Notes under the pieces: generated by a model | The model's input: the letters and a program-made list of their open reading frames with translations, nothing else | What the model was told of the DNA's origin: nothing | Databases searched by the model: none | In this document: positions 39,982-49,648 of the stretch, piece after piece | How the letters are laid out: each line of letters opens with the position of its first letter | Position numbering within the stretch: position 1 is the stretch's first letter | Source: Streptomyces scabiei 87.22 | GTDB taxonomy: Bacteria > Actinomycetota > Actinomycetes > Streptomycetales > Streptomycetaceae | DNA length: 64,000 nt | Assembly: GCF_000091305.1 (NCBI RefSeq) | Contig: NC_013929.1 | Span: forward strand, 7,564,001 to 7,628,000 | Direction: 5' to 3' | Program-made: the position numbers and the translations under genes

Positions 39982-41120
39982 CAGCGGCGGCCCTTCGGCA
40001 GGCCGAGGAGGCGCTCGGCGATGATGTCGCGCTGGATCTCGTTGGTGCCGGCGTAGATCGGGCCGGCCAGGGCGAAGACATAGCCCTCCGACCAGTGGGC
40101 GTCCGCCGGCCCGCCCTCCTCGCCGAGCAGGTCGAGTGCCGTCTCGTGCAGGGCCAGGTCGTACTCGGACCAGAAGACCTTGTTCAGGCTGGACTCGGGG
40201 CCGACCGGGGTGCCGTCCAGGAAGCGGGAGGCGGCCGCGCAGGTGAACAGCTGGTAGGCGCGGGCGCCGATCAGCGCGTCGGCCACCCGGTCCCGGGCGG
40301 AGGCCGGGCTGCCCTGGGCGTGCCAGAGGTCCAGCAGCCGGTCCGCGGAGGCGAGGAAGCGCCCCGGCGGACGGAGCGTCAGTCCGCGTTCGTTGCCGGC
40401 GGTGGACATGGCGATGCGCCAGCCCTGGCCGGGCTCGCCGATGACGTCCCCGTCCGGTACGAACACGTCGTCGAGGAAGAGCTCGGCGAAGGCGGGCCTG
40501 CCGTCCAGGCGGCCGATCGGGCGGACCGTCACCCCCGGCGCGCGCAGGTCGAACATCAGGTACGTCAGGCCCTGATGGGGCTTCGGGGTGCCCGGCTCGC
40601 TGCGGAACAGGCCGAACGCCCGGTCCGCGAAGGCGGCCCGCGACGACCAGGTCTTCTGGCCGGTCAGCAGCCAGCCCCCGTCCGTACGCCTGGCCCGGGA
40701 GGTGAGCGCGGCCAGGTCGGATCCGGCCCCGGGCTCCGACCACGCCTGCGCCCACACCACCTCGCCGGAGGCCATCGGCGGCAGCACCCGGGCCCGCTGC
40801 TCGGGCGTGCCGTGGTCGAAGAGGGTCGGGGCGAGGAGGCTGACGCCGTTCTGGCCGACACGGCCCGGGGCGCCCGCCGCGTAGTACTCCTCCTCGAAGG
40901 CCAGCCTGCCCAGCAGGCCCGCGTCCCGGCCGCCGTACGCGGCCGGCCAGTCGACCACCGACCAGCGGCCGGCGGCCAGTTCGGCCTCCCAGACGCGGTG
41001 GGCGGCGAAGCCCTCCGCCGTCTCCAGGGAGGGCAGCGGCTCGGCCGGGACATGGGCGCGCAGCCAGGCGCGGGCCTCGGCGCGGAAGTCTTCGTCGGCG
41101 GGGGAGTCGGTGAGGTCCAT
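39981..41120 (-). CDS. Acyl-CoA dehydrogenase, FadE30/FadE31-like
   Basis: A 379-residue flavoprotein with the acyl-CoA dehydrogenase layout: N-terminal helices, WAQAWSEPGAGSDLAALTSRA (FAD/substrate loop), NGVSLLAPTLFDHGTPEQ and C-terminal GPIYAGTNEIQRDIIAERLLGLPKG. The position of the MCAD-type catalytic Glu is Ala in IYAGT, typical of heteromeric FadE subunits. AAAGAGG precedes ATG 41120. In mycobacteria FadE30 dehydrogenates an HIP-CoA derivative. It is divergent from an IpdF-like gene across a KstR2-like operator. Confidence 0.85.
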   Translation of the reverse strand: MDLTDSPADEDFRAEARAWLRAHVPAEPLPSLETAEGFAAHRVWEAELAAGRWSVVDWPAAYGGRDAGLLGRLAFEEEYYAAGAPGRVGQNGVSLLAPTLFDHGTPEQRARVLPPMASGEVVWAQAWSEPGAGSDLAALTSRARRTDGGWLLTGQKTWSSRAAFADRAFGLFRSEPGTPKPHQGLTYLMFDLRAPGVTVRPIGRLDGRPAFAELFLDDVFVPDGDVIGEPGQGWRIAMSTAGNERGLTLRPPGRFLASADRLLDLWHAQGSPASARDRVADALIGARAYQLFTCAAASRFLDGTPVGPESSLNKVFWSEYDLALHETALDLLGEEGGPADAHWSEGYVFALAGPIYAGTNEIQRDIIAERLLGLPKGRR

Positions 41121-41244
41121 GGGGGCGCGCCTCTTTGCCTGGCCGGGGGTGGAGGGTGCGGGTCCGTGGAGGGCGCGGGTCCGTGTCGCGTCCGGCCGGT
41201 GCGGCGGACGCGGGGGCGGTGTACCGGACGCATGCCCGGCCTTC

Positions 41245-41261
41245 CCTAACAAGTGTTTGGT
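41245..41261. promoter_or_regulatory. KstR2-like operator 1 in the fadE/ipdF divergent promoter
   Basis: CCTAACAAGTGTTTGGT: palindrome CCTAAC-N4-GTTTGG with one mismatch. It contains AACAAGTGTTTGGT, which fits the mycobacterial KstR2 motif AnCAAGnnCTTGnT at all but one fixed position. It directly abuts a -10-like TAGGTT (41261-41266). Confidence 0.7.
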
Positions 41262-41277
41262 AGGTTAGCGTGCCCCC

Positions 41278-42075
41278 ATGAAGAACGTCGACCCCCCGGC
41301 GTGTCCCCCGGCCCACGGCCTCCTCGCCGGCCGCACCGCGGTCATCACCGCCGCGGCCGGGGCGGGCATCGGCGGAGCGACCGCGCGGCGCTTCCTGGAG
41401 GAGGGCGCCCGCGTGCTGATCAGCGACGCCCACACGCGCCGGCTCAAGGAGTCGAGGACCGAGCTGGCCGCCGAGTTCGGCGAGCGGTCCGTCGAGGCGG
41501 TGCCGTGCGACGTCACCGACGACGACCAGGTGCGGGCGCTGTTCGAGGCGGGCGCCCGACTGCACGGGCGGCTCGACATCGTCGTCAACAACGCGGGTCT
41601 CGGCGGCACGGCCGAGGTCGCCGACATGACCGACGAGCAGTGGTCCAGAGTGCTGGACGTGACCCTGAACGGCACGTTCCGGTGCGTGCGGGCCGCCCTG
41701 CGGCTGATGCGGGAGGACGCAGAAGGTGACGGCGGCGTGATCGTCAACAACGCCTCCGTCGTCGGCTGGCGCGCCCAGGCCGGGCAGGCGCACTACGCTG
41801 CGGCCAAGGCGGGCGTCATGGCACTGACCAGGTGCGCGGCCGTCGAGGCGGCCCCGTACGGGGTCCGGGTCAACGCCGTGTCGCCCAGTCTCGCCATGCA
41901 CCCGCACCTGGTGAAGGTCACGACCCCCGAGCTGCTGGCCGAGCTGACCGCGCGGGAGGCCTTCGGGCGGTACGCCGAACCCTGGGAGGTGGCCAACGTG
42001 ATCGTGTTCCTCGCGTCCGGCTACTCCTCGTACATGACGGGCGAGACCGTCTCCGTCAGCAACCAGCACCCGTGA
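41278..42075 (+). CDS. ipdF: Short-chain dehydrogenase, IpdF-like
   Basis: A 265-residue SDR with AVITAAAGAGIGGATARRFLEEGA (NAD-binding glycines), DIVVNNAGLGG, the active-site Ser in VIVNNASVVGWRAQ and the Tyr-Lys pair in HYAAAKAGVMAL. In the KstR2 regulon the SDR next to kstR2 and fadE30 is IpdF, which oxidises the 5-hydroxyl of a HIP-CoA intermediate. ATG 41278 lies 11 nt after the -10-like TAGGTT. It overlaps kstR2 by 4 nt (GTGA). The IpdF label depends on context as much as on sequence. Confidence 0.75.
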   Translation: MKNVDPPACPPAHGLLAGRTAVITAAAGAGIGGATARRFLEEGARVLISDAHTRRLKESRTELAAEFGERSVEAVPCDVTDDDQVRALFEAGARLHGRLDIVVNNAGLGGTAEVADMTDEQWSRVLDVTLNGTFRCVRAALRLMREDAEGDGGVIVNNASVVGWRAQAGQAHYAAAKAGVMALTRCAAVEAAPYGVRVNAVSPSLAMHPHLVKVTTPELLAELTAREAFGRYAEPWEVANVIVFLASGYSSYMTGETVSVSNQHP

Positions 42076-42716
42076 GGACGACGAACAGCGTGCCGACCAA
42101 GAAGAACCCCCAGGTCCCCGCCGCCGGGCTCGCCCGTCGGCGCGAGCTCCTCGACAAGGCCGCCGGGGTCTTCGCCGACCAGGGGTACAACGCCACCACC
42201 GTGCGCCGGATCGCGGACGACGCGGGCATGCTCGCGGGCAGCCTCTACTACTACTTCTCGTCCAAGGACGCGATGCTGGAGGAGATCCTGCGGACCTTCC
42301 TCGACGAACTCTGGGAGCGCTACGACGCCGTCCTGGACGCCGGAACGGGCCCCCGGGAGACCTTCGAGGCCCTGGTCACCGAGTCCTTCCGGGCCATCGG
42401 CCGGCACTGCGACGCCGTCCGGATCTACCAGAACGAGGCCCAGCAGCTGATCGCCCGGGAACCGCGCTTCCGCTTCCTGGAGCAGTCGCAGACCAAGTTC
42501 GAGAAGGCGTGGCTGACCACCCTGGAGAACGGAGTCGCCCGGGGGGACTTCCGGGCCGACCTCGACACGCGGGTCACCTACCGGTTCGTGCGCGACACGG
42601 TCTGGGTCGCCGCGTCCTGGTACCGGACCGGCGGACAGTACGGCCCCGAGGAGATCGCCCGCCAGTACCTGTCCATGGTCCTGGACGGGATCGCCGTACG
42701 GGAGAGCGGTACGTGA
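42072..42716 (+). CDS. kstR2: TetR-family repressor KstR2-like
   Basis: A ~214-residue TetR regulator. The HTH is GYNATTVRRIADDAGMLAGSLYYYFSSKDAMLEEIL. The C-terminal ligand domain contains IYQNEAQQL and YRFVRDTVWVAASWYRTGG, closely resembling, as I recall them, M. tuberculosis KstR2 (IYQDEAQRL and YRFIRDTTWVSVRWYRPGG). KstR2 represses the HIP-catabolism genes and is released by HIP-CoA. GTG 42072 overlaps the SDR stop; GTG 42090 (VPTKKNPQ) is an alternative with weak GAGG upstream. It lies between ipdF and fadA6, as in mycobacteria where kstR2 is next to fadA6. Confidence 0.85.
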   Translation: MRTTNSVPTKKNPQVPAAGLARRRELLDKAAGVFADQGYNATTVRRIADDAGMLAGSLYYYFSSKDAMLEEILRTFLDELWERYDAVLDAGTGPRETFEALVTESFRAIGRHCDAVRIYQNEAQQLIAREPRFRFLEQSQTKFEKAWLTTLENGVARGDFRADLDTRVTYRFVRDTVWVAASWYRTGGQYGPEEIARQYLSMVLDGIAVRESGT

Positions 42717-42748
42717 CGTGAACATCCTCTGACATCGAGGGAGTCGAC

Positions 42749-43906
<1,158 letters not shown>

Positions 43907-43959
43907 CGATCATCGAACGGCCGTGACGGCCGGCGTGCGGGGGTGAGGGGAGGCGGGGT

Positions 43960-43982
43960 CCGGCGGCCGTGACGGCCGCCGG
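43960..43982. terminator. Terminator hairpin between fadA6 and ipdC
   Basis: A perfect 9-bp stem CCGGCGGCC / GGCCGCCGG with a 5-nt loop between convergent genes. Confidence 0.6.
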
Positions 43983-44035
43983 GCGGCGGTGGGGGGTCGG
44001 GCGGGGGAGGGTCGGGACCCGGTCGGGCGTGACGG

Positions 44036-45097
44036 TCACCGTCGGGTGTCGAGCCGTCCCAGGGAGGCCAGCGTCTCCTCGGCCTCCTTCATGATCCGGT
44101 CCACCAGCTCCGCGCACGACGGCAGGTCGTCGATCACCCCGGCGACCTGCCCGGCCGCCATCACCCCGAGGTCCGTACGGCCGTCGACCATCGCCGACCT
44201 GAGCAGCACGGGTGTGTTGGCGGCGAGGAGGACCTGGCTCCAGGTGAGGTCCTTGCCGTGCCGCATGGCGAGACCGTCGCGGACCATACGCCGCCAGGTC
44301 AGCCCGGAGAGCCGGCGGAATCCCGCCGCGTGGCGCACGGCGCGCACCAGGGCGCGCGCCCGGCCGGACGCCTCCAGCGCGCTCACGAATTCCGTGCGCA
44401 GCATCCGGTGCGGCAGCCCGTCCACGGCCCGCGTGACGGTGACGTCCTTGACCGTCGCCGCCAGATAGCGGGCCTTCACCGCGTCGGGCACCGTCGAGTC
44501 CGAGGTGAGCAGGAACCGGGTGCCCATCGCCACCCCCGCCGCCCCGAACGCCAGCGCGGCCACCAGCCCCCGCCCGTCGTGGAAACCCCCCGCGGCGACG
44601 ACCGGGATGTCGACGGCGTCCACGACCTGCGGCAGCAGGACGGTCGTCGCCACCTCCCCGGTGTGCCCGCCGCCCTCGCCCCCCTGGACGACCACGGCGT
44701 CCGCGCCCCACGCCGCCACCTTCTCGGCGTGCCGCCGGGCACCCACGGACGGGATCACGACCACGCCCGCGTCCTTCAGCTCGGCGATCAGCTCCCGCGA
44801 CGGCGCGAGCGCGAACGACGCCACGCGCACGCCCTCCTCCACGATGATCCGCACCCGCTCCCGCGCGTCCCCCGCGTCGGCCCGCAGATTCACCCCGAAG
44901 GGCGCCCCGCCCGTCCGGGACCTCACCTCCCGTACGGCAGAACGGAGTTGCCCGGTCGTCATGGTCGCCGAGGCCAGCACGCCGAGGGCCCCCGCGTTCG
45001 CCGCCGCGGAGACCAGCCGGGGGCCGGCCACCCAGCCCATCCCGGTCTGCACGATCGGGCGGCGGACGCCGACGAGCCGGGTCAGGGCCGTCTCCAT
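44036..45097 (-). CDS. ipdC: IpdC-like flavin reductase of the nitronate monooxygenase family
   Basis: A 353-residue TIM-barrel flavoprotein: RRPIVQTGMGWVAGPRLVSAAANAGALGVL, VVVQGGEGGGHTGEVATTVLLP and the FMN-phosphate site VVAAGGFHDGRGLVAALAFGAAGVAMGTRFLL. The long (~350) form next to ipdAB matches IpdC (Rv3553), which reduces a double bond in the (7aS)-methyl-hexahydroindene-CoA series before ring D is opened. ATG 45097 shares a base with the ipdB stop (TGATG). A plain nitronate monooxygenase is less likely given the neighbours. Confidence 0.85.
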   Translation of the reverse strand: METALTRLVGVRRPIVQTGMGWVAGPRLVSAAANAGALGVLASATMTTGQLRSAVREVRSRTGGAPFGVNLRADAGDARERVRIIVEEGVRVASFALAPSRELIAELKDAGVVVIPSVGARRHAEKVAAWGADAVVVQGGEGGGHTGEVATTVLLPQVVDAVDIPVVAAGGFHDGRGLVAALAFGAAGVAMGTRFLLTSDSTVPDAVKARYLAATVKDVTVTRAVDGLPHRMLRTEFVSALEASGRARALVRAVRHAAGFRRLSGLTWRRMVRDGLAMRHGKDLTWSQVLLAANTPVLLRSAMVDGRTDLGVMAAGQVAGVIDDLPSCAELVDRIMKEAEETLASLGRLDTRR

Positions 45098-45843
45098 CAG
45101 CCGGCCACCTCCCGCGCCCGCGTGTTCCCGGGGTCGATCACCTCGCGGATCAGCCGCAGCTCCTCCCCGGTCGGATCACGGGTGTACGGCACCTCGTCCG
45201 GGACGGTGAGCGCGAACCCTGTCGCCTCCTCGACCCGCTCCACGGTGACGCCCGGATGCAGCGACACCAGCCGCATGGTGCGGTCGGGCGTCGCGAAGTC
45301 GAAGACCCCGAGGTCGGACACCACCCGGGCCAGGTGGTGGAAGCGGGCGGCGGCCGGATACGCGGCCACCCGGTCGTGGCCGACCCCGCACACCATGTCG
45401 ACCTTCTCCACGAAGACCCGCCGGGAGTGCTTCGGGACCCAGTAACTGGTCGGATTGTTCAGGGTGTTGACCGGGGCGCCCCGCACCCCGAGCAGCTGCC
45501 TCCGCGGCCGCTCCCAGTCGCCGACACAGCTGATGTTCTGGTTGCCGTACCGGTCGATCTGGCTCGCCCCCATCATCACGTGCCGGCGGCCACCCGTGAC
45601 CAGGGCCAGGTGCCGCCGGTAGGGCAGCCATCCCTCGACGGTGCCGTCGAGGCCGACGAGCAGCGCCTCGCCGTCGGTCAGCAGCAGGTCCGGTGAGAAC
45701 GTCCACCGGGCGAGGCGCGCGCCCAGCGACGGAACGAGCCCCATGGGACTGGCGAGGATCTCCCCGGCGCCGCGCCAGGTCTCGGCACACGCGATCACGC
45801 AGTACTCGGCGCGGGTGACCCCGTGCACGGCCGGTGCGCTCAT
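45097..45843 (-). CDS. ipdB: IpdB-like subunit of the steroid ring C hydrolase
   Basis: A 248-residue protein of the class I CoA-transferase beta-subunit fold: EYCVIACAETWRGAGEILASPMGLVPSLGARLAR, SPDLLLTDGEALLV, HVMMGASQIDRYGNQNISCVGDW and RVVSDLGVFDF. With IpdA it forms IpdAB, shown in mycobacteria to hydrolyse the carbon ring of COCHEA-CoA rather than to transfer CoA. ATG 45843 overlaps ipdA by 4 nt. The close pairing ipdA-ipdB-ipdC reproduces the mycobacterial order Rv3551-Rv3552-Rv3553. Confidence 0.87.
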   Translation of the reverse strand: MSAPAVHGVTRAEYCVIACAETWRGAGEILASPMGLVPSLGARLARWTFSPDLLLTDGEALLVGLDGTVEGWLPYRRHLALVTGGRRHVMMGASQIDRYGNQNISCVGDWERPRRQLLGVRGAPVNTLNNPTSYWVPKHSRRVFVEKVDMVCGVGHDRVAAYPAAARFHHLARVVSDLGVFDFATPDRTMRLVSLHPGVTVERVEEATGFALTVPDEVPYTRDPTGEELRLIREVIDPGNTRAREVAG

Positions 45844-46688
45844 GAGTCCTCCCGGTGCCACGCCCGCACGGCCGACTGGTACGCGGGCTCGTCGCCCGCC
45901 AGGAACCGCCCCGCGAAGTCCTCCCAGGGCGCGCCCGCGTACACCTTCTGGAAGGGCTCGTCCCGGCCGTAGTCGGGAGCGCAGGACGTGAAGTGCGCGC
46001 CGTTCGGGGCCTCGATCACGCCGGTCACCACATGGCGGCCGACCAGCAGCGACTGGGGCGGGGCGTCCTTCGTCAGCTCGGCCGTGTCCACGATCCGTTC
46101 GCAGGAGACGTACGCGGTGTCGGCGGCCTCGCAGAAGAGGTCGTCGAAGTAGGGGTCGGGGCCCAGGTACTGGCCGTTTCCCTGCCGGTCGGCCCGGTTG
46201 ACGTGCACGAACGCGGCGTCCAGGCGCAGCGCCGGCATGGCGACGAAGGTCTCGCCGTCGTCGTACGGCGAGGTGACCGTCCGCAGACCGGGGTTGACCC
46301 GCATCACGTCCGAGCCGATGCCCGCCCGCACCGGCAGGAAGGGCAGCCGGTGCGCGGCGGCCCGCAGCCCCCACATGAACATCGCCTCGTCGACCTCCAT
46401 CAGCTCGAACGCGCCCCGCTCGCGCGCCGCGCGGAAGTGCGGTTCGAGGGGGATGGAATCGAGGGTGGCGAAGGCGGCGACGAGCTTGCGCACCCGCCCG
46501 GCGGCGGCGAGCATGCCCACGTCCGGCCCGCCGTACGAGACGACGGTGAGATCGGTGACCGGGGACCGGAGAAGTGCCCTCACCAGAGCCATCGGCTTGC
46601 GCCGCGAGCCCCAGCCGCCGATGCCCAGGGTCATCCCGCTCGCCAGCCGCGAGACGGCCTCGTCGGCGGTCATCGTCTTGTCACTCAC
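45840..46688 (-). CDS. ipdA: IpdA-like subunit of the steroid ring C hydrolase
   Basis: A 282-residue alpha subunit of the CoA-transferase fold: SGMTLGIGGWGSRRKPMALVRALL (CoA-binding glycines), LTVVSYGGPDVGMLAAAGRVRKLVAAFATLDSIPLEPHF, FELMEVDEAMFMWGLRAAAHRLPFLPVRAG and DAAFVHVNRADRQGNGQY. The GGWG-RRKPM start and the E-x-D-E-x-x-x-W-GLRAAA segment are those of IpdA (Rv3551) and not of ordinary 3-oxoacid CoA-transferases. GTG 46688 overlaps the echA20 stop by 8 nt; no clear alternative start exists. Confidence 0.87.
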   Translation of the reverse strand: MSDKTMTADEAVSRLASGMTLGIGGWGSRRKPMALVRALLRSPVTDLTVVSYGGPDVGMLAAAGRVRKLVAAFATLDSIPLEPHFRAARERGAFELMEVDEAMFMWGLRAAAHRLPFLPVRAGIGSDVMRVNPGLRTVTSPYDDGETFVAMPALRLDAAFVHVNRADRQGNGQYLGPDPYFDDLFCEAADTAYVSCERIVDTAELTKDAPPQSLLVGRHVVTGVIEAPNGAHFTSCAPDYGRDEPFQKVYAGAPWEDFAGRFLAGDEPAYQSAVRAWHREDS

Positions 46689-47472
46689 CCGGCTCCTCCG
46701 ATACGACCTCGTCACCGTCGACCCGCTCGCGTGCCCCGGCCGTCCCGAAGGAGGCGCGGACCTCCCCGGCCACCCCGCTGAGGTTCGCCTCGAAGGTGAA
46801 ACCCTGCTCGAAGCGGTAGCTGCGGCGGACGTCGACCGGGTCGATGCCGTTGATGGCGGCCTTGGCGAGCCGGAGCAGCCGGCCGTCCTTCGCGGCGATC
46901 TCCCGCGCCAACTCCAGTGCCGCACCCGGCAGTTCCGGGGGCGGGACCACCCGCCACACCGAGCCGTGCGACCGCAGCTCGGCGGCCGTCACCGTCCGCG
47001 AGGTGTAGTACAGCGTCCGCATCAGATGCTGCGGCACCAGCCGCGCCAGATGCGTCGCCGCCCCCAGCGCGCCCCGGTCCAGCTCGGGCAGCCCGAAGAC
47101 CGCGTCCTCGCCCGCCACGATCGCGTCCGCGTTGCCCACCAGCCCGATGCCGCCGCCCAGGCAGAAACCCCGCACGGCCGCCACCACCGGCACCTCGCAC
47201 TCGTACACCGCGGCGAAGGCCGCCGCGCAGCCACGGTTGGCGCCGATCAGCGCGTCGTGGCCCGCCGCCTGGATCTCCTTGATGTCGACGCCGGCGTTGA
47301 ATCCGCGCCCCTCGGCCGCCAGCACCACACAGCGGACCTCCGGATCGCGGCCCGCGTCGCGCACGGCACCGGCCAGCTCGAACCAGCCGCGCACCGGCAG
47401 CGCGTTCACCGGCGGGTGGTCGACCGTGACGACGGAAATCCCCTTTTCCGGGGACGAGGTGGAGACACTCAT
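46681..47472 (-). CDS. echA20: EchA20-like enoyl-CoA hydratase family hydrolase
   Basis: A 263-residue crotonase-fold protein: ISVVTVDHPPVNALPVRGW, the oxyanion-hole segments GRGFNAGVDIKEI and VRGFCLGGGIGLVGNADAIVAGEDAVFGLPELDRG. EchA20 (Rv3550) hydrolyses the five-membered ring D of the HIP-CoA-derived intermediate; here it is first in the echA20-ipdA-ipdB-ipdC operon, like Rv3550-Rv3553. ATG 47472 lies ~20 nt from a perfect palindrome that probably is its operator. General enoyl-CoA hydratase activity cannot be excluded from sequence. Confidence 0.84.
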   Translation of the reverse strand: MSVSTSSPEKGISVVTVDHPPVNALPVRGWFELAGAVRDAGRDPEVRCVVLAAEGRGFNAGVDIKEIQAAGHDALIGANRGCAAAFAAVYECEVPVVAAVRGFCLGGGIGLVGNADAIVAGEDAVFGLPELDRGALGAATHLARLVPQHLMRTLYYTSRTVTAAELRSHGSVWRVVPPPELPGAALELAREIAAKDGRLLRLAKAAINGIDPVDVRRSYRFEQGFTFEANLSGVAGEVRASFGTAGARERVDGDEVVSEEPGE

Positions 47473-47492
47473 CGGCGCATCGGCTACCTTCC

Positions 47493-47510
47493 ACCTAACG
47501 TTTGTTAGGT
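47493..47510. promoter_or_regulatory. KstR2-like operator 2 in the echA20/SDR divergent promoter
   Basis: ACCTAAC-GTTT-GTTAGGT, a perfect 7+7 palindrome. Read on the minus strand it is CTAACAAACGTTAGGT, which matches operator 1 (CTAACAAGTGTTTGGT) at 13 of 16 positions. It lies 21 nt from echA20 and 28 nt from the SDR start. Confidence 0.7.
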
Positions 47511-47538
47511 ACGTCTCTTGGGTGGAAGGTAGCAGCGG

Positions 47539-48351
47539 ATGCGGCTCGACGGGAAGCTCGCCGTCGTCACCGGCGGCACGCGCGGGATCGGCGCCGGCAT
47601 CGCCCGCGCCTTCGCCGACGCCGGCGCCGAGGTCGTGACCTGCGCCCGCCGCCCGCCCGAAGTACCGCTCAAGGGAGCCGAGTTCATGCCCCTGGACGTC
47701 CGGGACCCGGACGCCGTGCACGCCTTCTTCGCCGGACTGCCCCGCGTGGACGTCCTCGTCAACAACGCCGGCGGCACCCCCCACCGCACCCTCGCCCAGG
47801 CCGACGCACGCCACCACGCCCGCGTCCTCGAACTCAACCTCACCGCCCCGCTGACCGTCTCCCTCGCCGCGCACGCACACCTGCGGCGGGCCCGGGGCGC
47901 CATCGTCATGATCGGCAGCGTGAGCGGCAGCCGCCCGTCGCCCGGCTCGGCGGCCTACGGCGCGGCCAAGGCCGGCCTGGAACACCTGGCCCGCTCCATG
48001 GCGGTGGAGTGGGCCCCGGACATCCGGGTCAACACCCTCGTCCTCGGCATGGTCCGCACGGAACTCTCGCACCTGCACTACGGGGACGAGCAGGGCATCG
48101 CCGCCGTGGCCCGCACGGTCCCCCTCGGCCGCCTCGCCACCCCCTCCGACGTCGGCGACGCCGCGGTCTTCCTCGCCTCCGACGCGGCCGCCTACATCAC
48201 CGGCGCGTCCCTCCACGTCCACGGCGGCGGCGAACGCCCGGCCTTCCTCGACGCGACGACGGCCGACGCGCCGGGGACCGCGGCCGACGCCCCTGGATCC
48301 GTCCCGCACCCCCTCCCCTCCCACCAGCACGGCGAGAAAGGCGAACCCTGA
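47539..48351 (+). CDS. Short-chain dehydrogenase (Rv3549c-like)
   Basis: A 270-residue SDR: MRLDGKLAVVTGGTRGIGAGIARAFADAGA (Rossmann glycines), VDVLVNNAGGTPHRT, the Ser-Tyr-Lys triad in VMIGSVSGSRPSPGSAAYGAAKAGLEHLA and GASLHVHGGGERPAF at the C-terminus, then a ~35-residue Ala/Pro/Asp tail. Divergent from echA20 and paired with a second SDR, as Rv3549c and Rv3548c are in the mycobacterial KstR2 regulon. GGAAGG is the ribosome-binding site for ATG 47539. The substrate is unknown. Confidence 0.8.
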   Translation: MRLDGKLAVVTGGTRGIGAGIARAFADAGAEVVTCARRPPEVPLKGAEFMPLDVRDPDAVHAFFAGLPRVDVLVNNAGGTPHRTLAQADARHHARVLELNLTAPLTVSLAAHAHLRRARGAIVMIGSVSGSRPSPGSAAYGAAKAGLEHLARSMAVEWAPDIRVNTLVLGMVRTELSHLHYGDEQGIAAVARTVPLGRLATPSDVGDAAVFLASDAAAYITGASLHVHGGGERPAFLDATTADAPGTAADAPGSVPHPLPSHQHGEKGEP

Positions 48352-49277
48352 TGAGCGTGACCAGCAGCACGCATCCGCTCTGCGAAGGACGGGTCGTGGT
48401 CGTGACCGGCGCCGGGCGAGGGCTCGGGCGGGCGCACGCGCTCGCGTACGCCGCCGAGGGCGCCCGGGTCGTCGTCAACGACCTCGGGGTCGGACTCGAC
48501 GGCACGCCGGACCCCGACAGCCCGGCCGCCCGGGTCGTCGAGGAGATCCGAGCCCGGGGAGGGGAAGCGGTCGCGCACGGCGGGGACATCGCCACCACCG
48601 ACGGCGCCGCCTCCCTCGTCCGCACCGCCCTGGACACCTACGGCCGCCTCGACACCCTCGTCAACAACGCCGGATTCCTGCGCGACCGCATGCTCGTCAA
48701 CCTCGACGAGGACGACTGGGACGCCGTCCTCCGCGTCCACCTCAAGGGCCACTTCCTCCCTCTGAAGCACGCCGCCGCCCACTGGCGCGCCGAGACCAAG
48801 GCCGGCCGCACCCCCACCGCCAGGATCGTCAACACCAGCAGCGGCGCGGGCCTGCTGGGCTCACTCGGCCAGGGCAACTACAGCGCCGCCAAGGCCGGCA
48901 TCGTCGGCCTCACCCTCGTCGCGGCCGCCGAACTCGCCCGCTACGGCGTCCAGGTCAACGCCATCGCCCCCGCGGCCCGCACCAGGATGACCGAGACGGT
49001 CTTCGCCGGGACGATGACCGCCCCGGACACGGGCTTCGACGCCATGGCCCCCGAGAACGTCTCCCCCCTGGTGGTCTGGCTGGGCTCCGCCGCGAGCGAC
49101 GGCGTCACCGGCCGCGTCTTCGAGACGGAGGCGGGCCGCATCACCGTCATGGAGGGCTGGCACCCGGGCCCGACCGAGGACAAGGGCGCCCGCCGCACCC
49201 CCGAGGAGGCGGGCGAGACGGTACGCAAACTCCTGGCCGAGGCCGCCAGACCCCACCCGGTGTACGGCGCCCCATGA
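48351..49277 (+). CDS. Short-chain dehydrogenase (Rv3548c-like, long form)
   Basis: A 308-residue SDR: VVVVTGAGRGLGRAHALAYAAEGARVVVNDLGVGLDG, DTLVNNAGFLRDRML, the triad in IVNTSSGAGLLGSLGQGNYSAAKAGIVGLTLV, and a long C-terminal region VFETEAGRITVMEGWHPGP typical of the 300-residue subgroup (like the SDR part of 17-beta-HSD type 4 and Rv3548c). ATG 48351 shares a base with the stop of the previous SDR. The last codons (VYGAP-stop) lie inside the first copy of a 125-bp tandem repeat. Confidence 0.82.
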   Translation: MSVTSSTHPLCEGRVVVVTGAGRGLGRAHALAYAAEGARVVVNDLGVGLDGTPDPDSPAARVVEEIRARGGEAVAHGGDIATTDGAASLVRTALDTYGRLDTLVNNAGFLRDRMLVNLDEDDWDAVLRVHLKGHFLPLKHAAAHWRAETKAGRTPTARIVNTSSGAGLLGSLGQGNYSAAKAGIVGLTLVAAAELARYGVQVNAIAPAARTRMTETVFAGTMTAPDTGFDAMAPENVSPLVVWLGSAASDGVTGRVFETEAGRITVMEGWHPGPTEDKGARRTPEEAGETVRKLLAEAARPHPVYGAP

Positions 49278-49625
49278 CCGCGCCCGAGCTCTGAAGGGGC
49301 GCGGGGAACGCCGCGACAAGCCCCCACCCACCCGCACCCGCCGACGCATCGACCCCGCCCCTGCCTCTCCCGCGCCCCCACCCGGTGTGCTGCGCCTCAC
49401 GACCGGGCCGGAGCTTCAAAGGGGCGCGGGGAACGCCGCGACAAGCCCCCACTCACCCGCACCCGCCCACGCACCGACCCCGCCCCTGCCTCTCCCGCGC
49501 CCCCACCCGGTGTGCGGCGCCCCATGGCCGGGCCGGAGCTTCAAAGGGGCGCGGGGAACGCCGCGACAAGCCCCCACCCACCCGCACCCGCCGACGCACC
49601 GACCCGCCCCGCCCCTCCCGCGCCC
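49251..49625. repeat. Three 125-bp tandem repeats overlapping the 3' end of the SDR gene
   Basis: Units start at 49251, 49376 and 49501, each beginning CCCCACCCGGTGT and containing GGGGCGCGGGGAACGCCGCG and a C-rich stretch. The first unit includes the last 27 bases of the SDR gene; the other two carry non-coding relics of that end (GGCGCCCCATGG in unit 3). The region 49278-49648 contains nothing else. Confidence 0.9.
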
Positions 49626-49648
49626 CCCCACGCCGCGCACCCCCAGAA

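Noticed and set aside
39982..42069. Possible giant fusion of the short FadE with upstream sequence
   Set aside because: The upstream part is a frame shadow over the long FadE and the SDR; the ATG at 39981 with TGATG overlap explains the gene.
44036..45097. Ordinary nitronate monooxygenase
   Set aside because: The 353-residue form joined by overlap to ipdB and ipdA matches IpdC of the steroid pathway better than a detoxifying enzyme.
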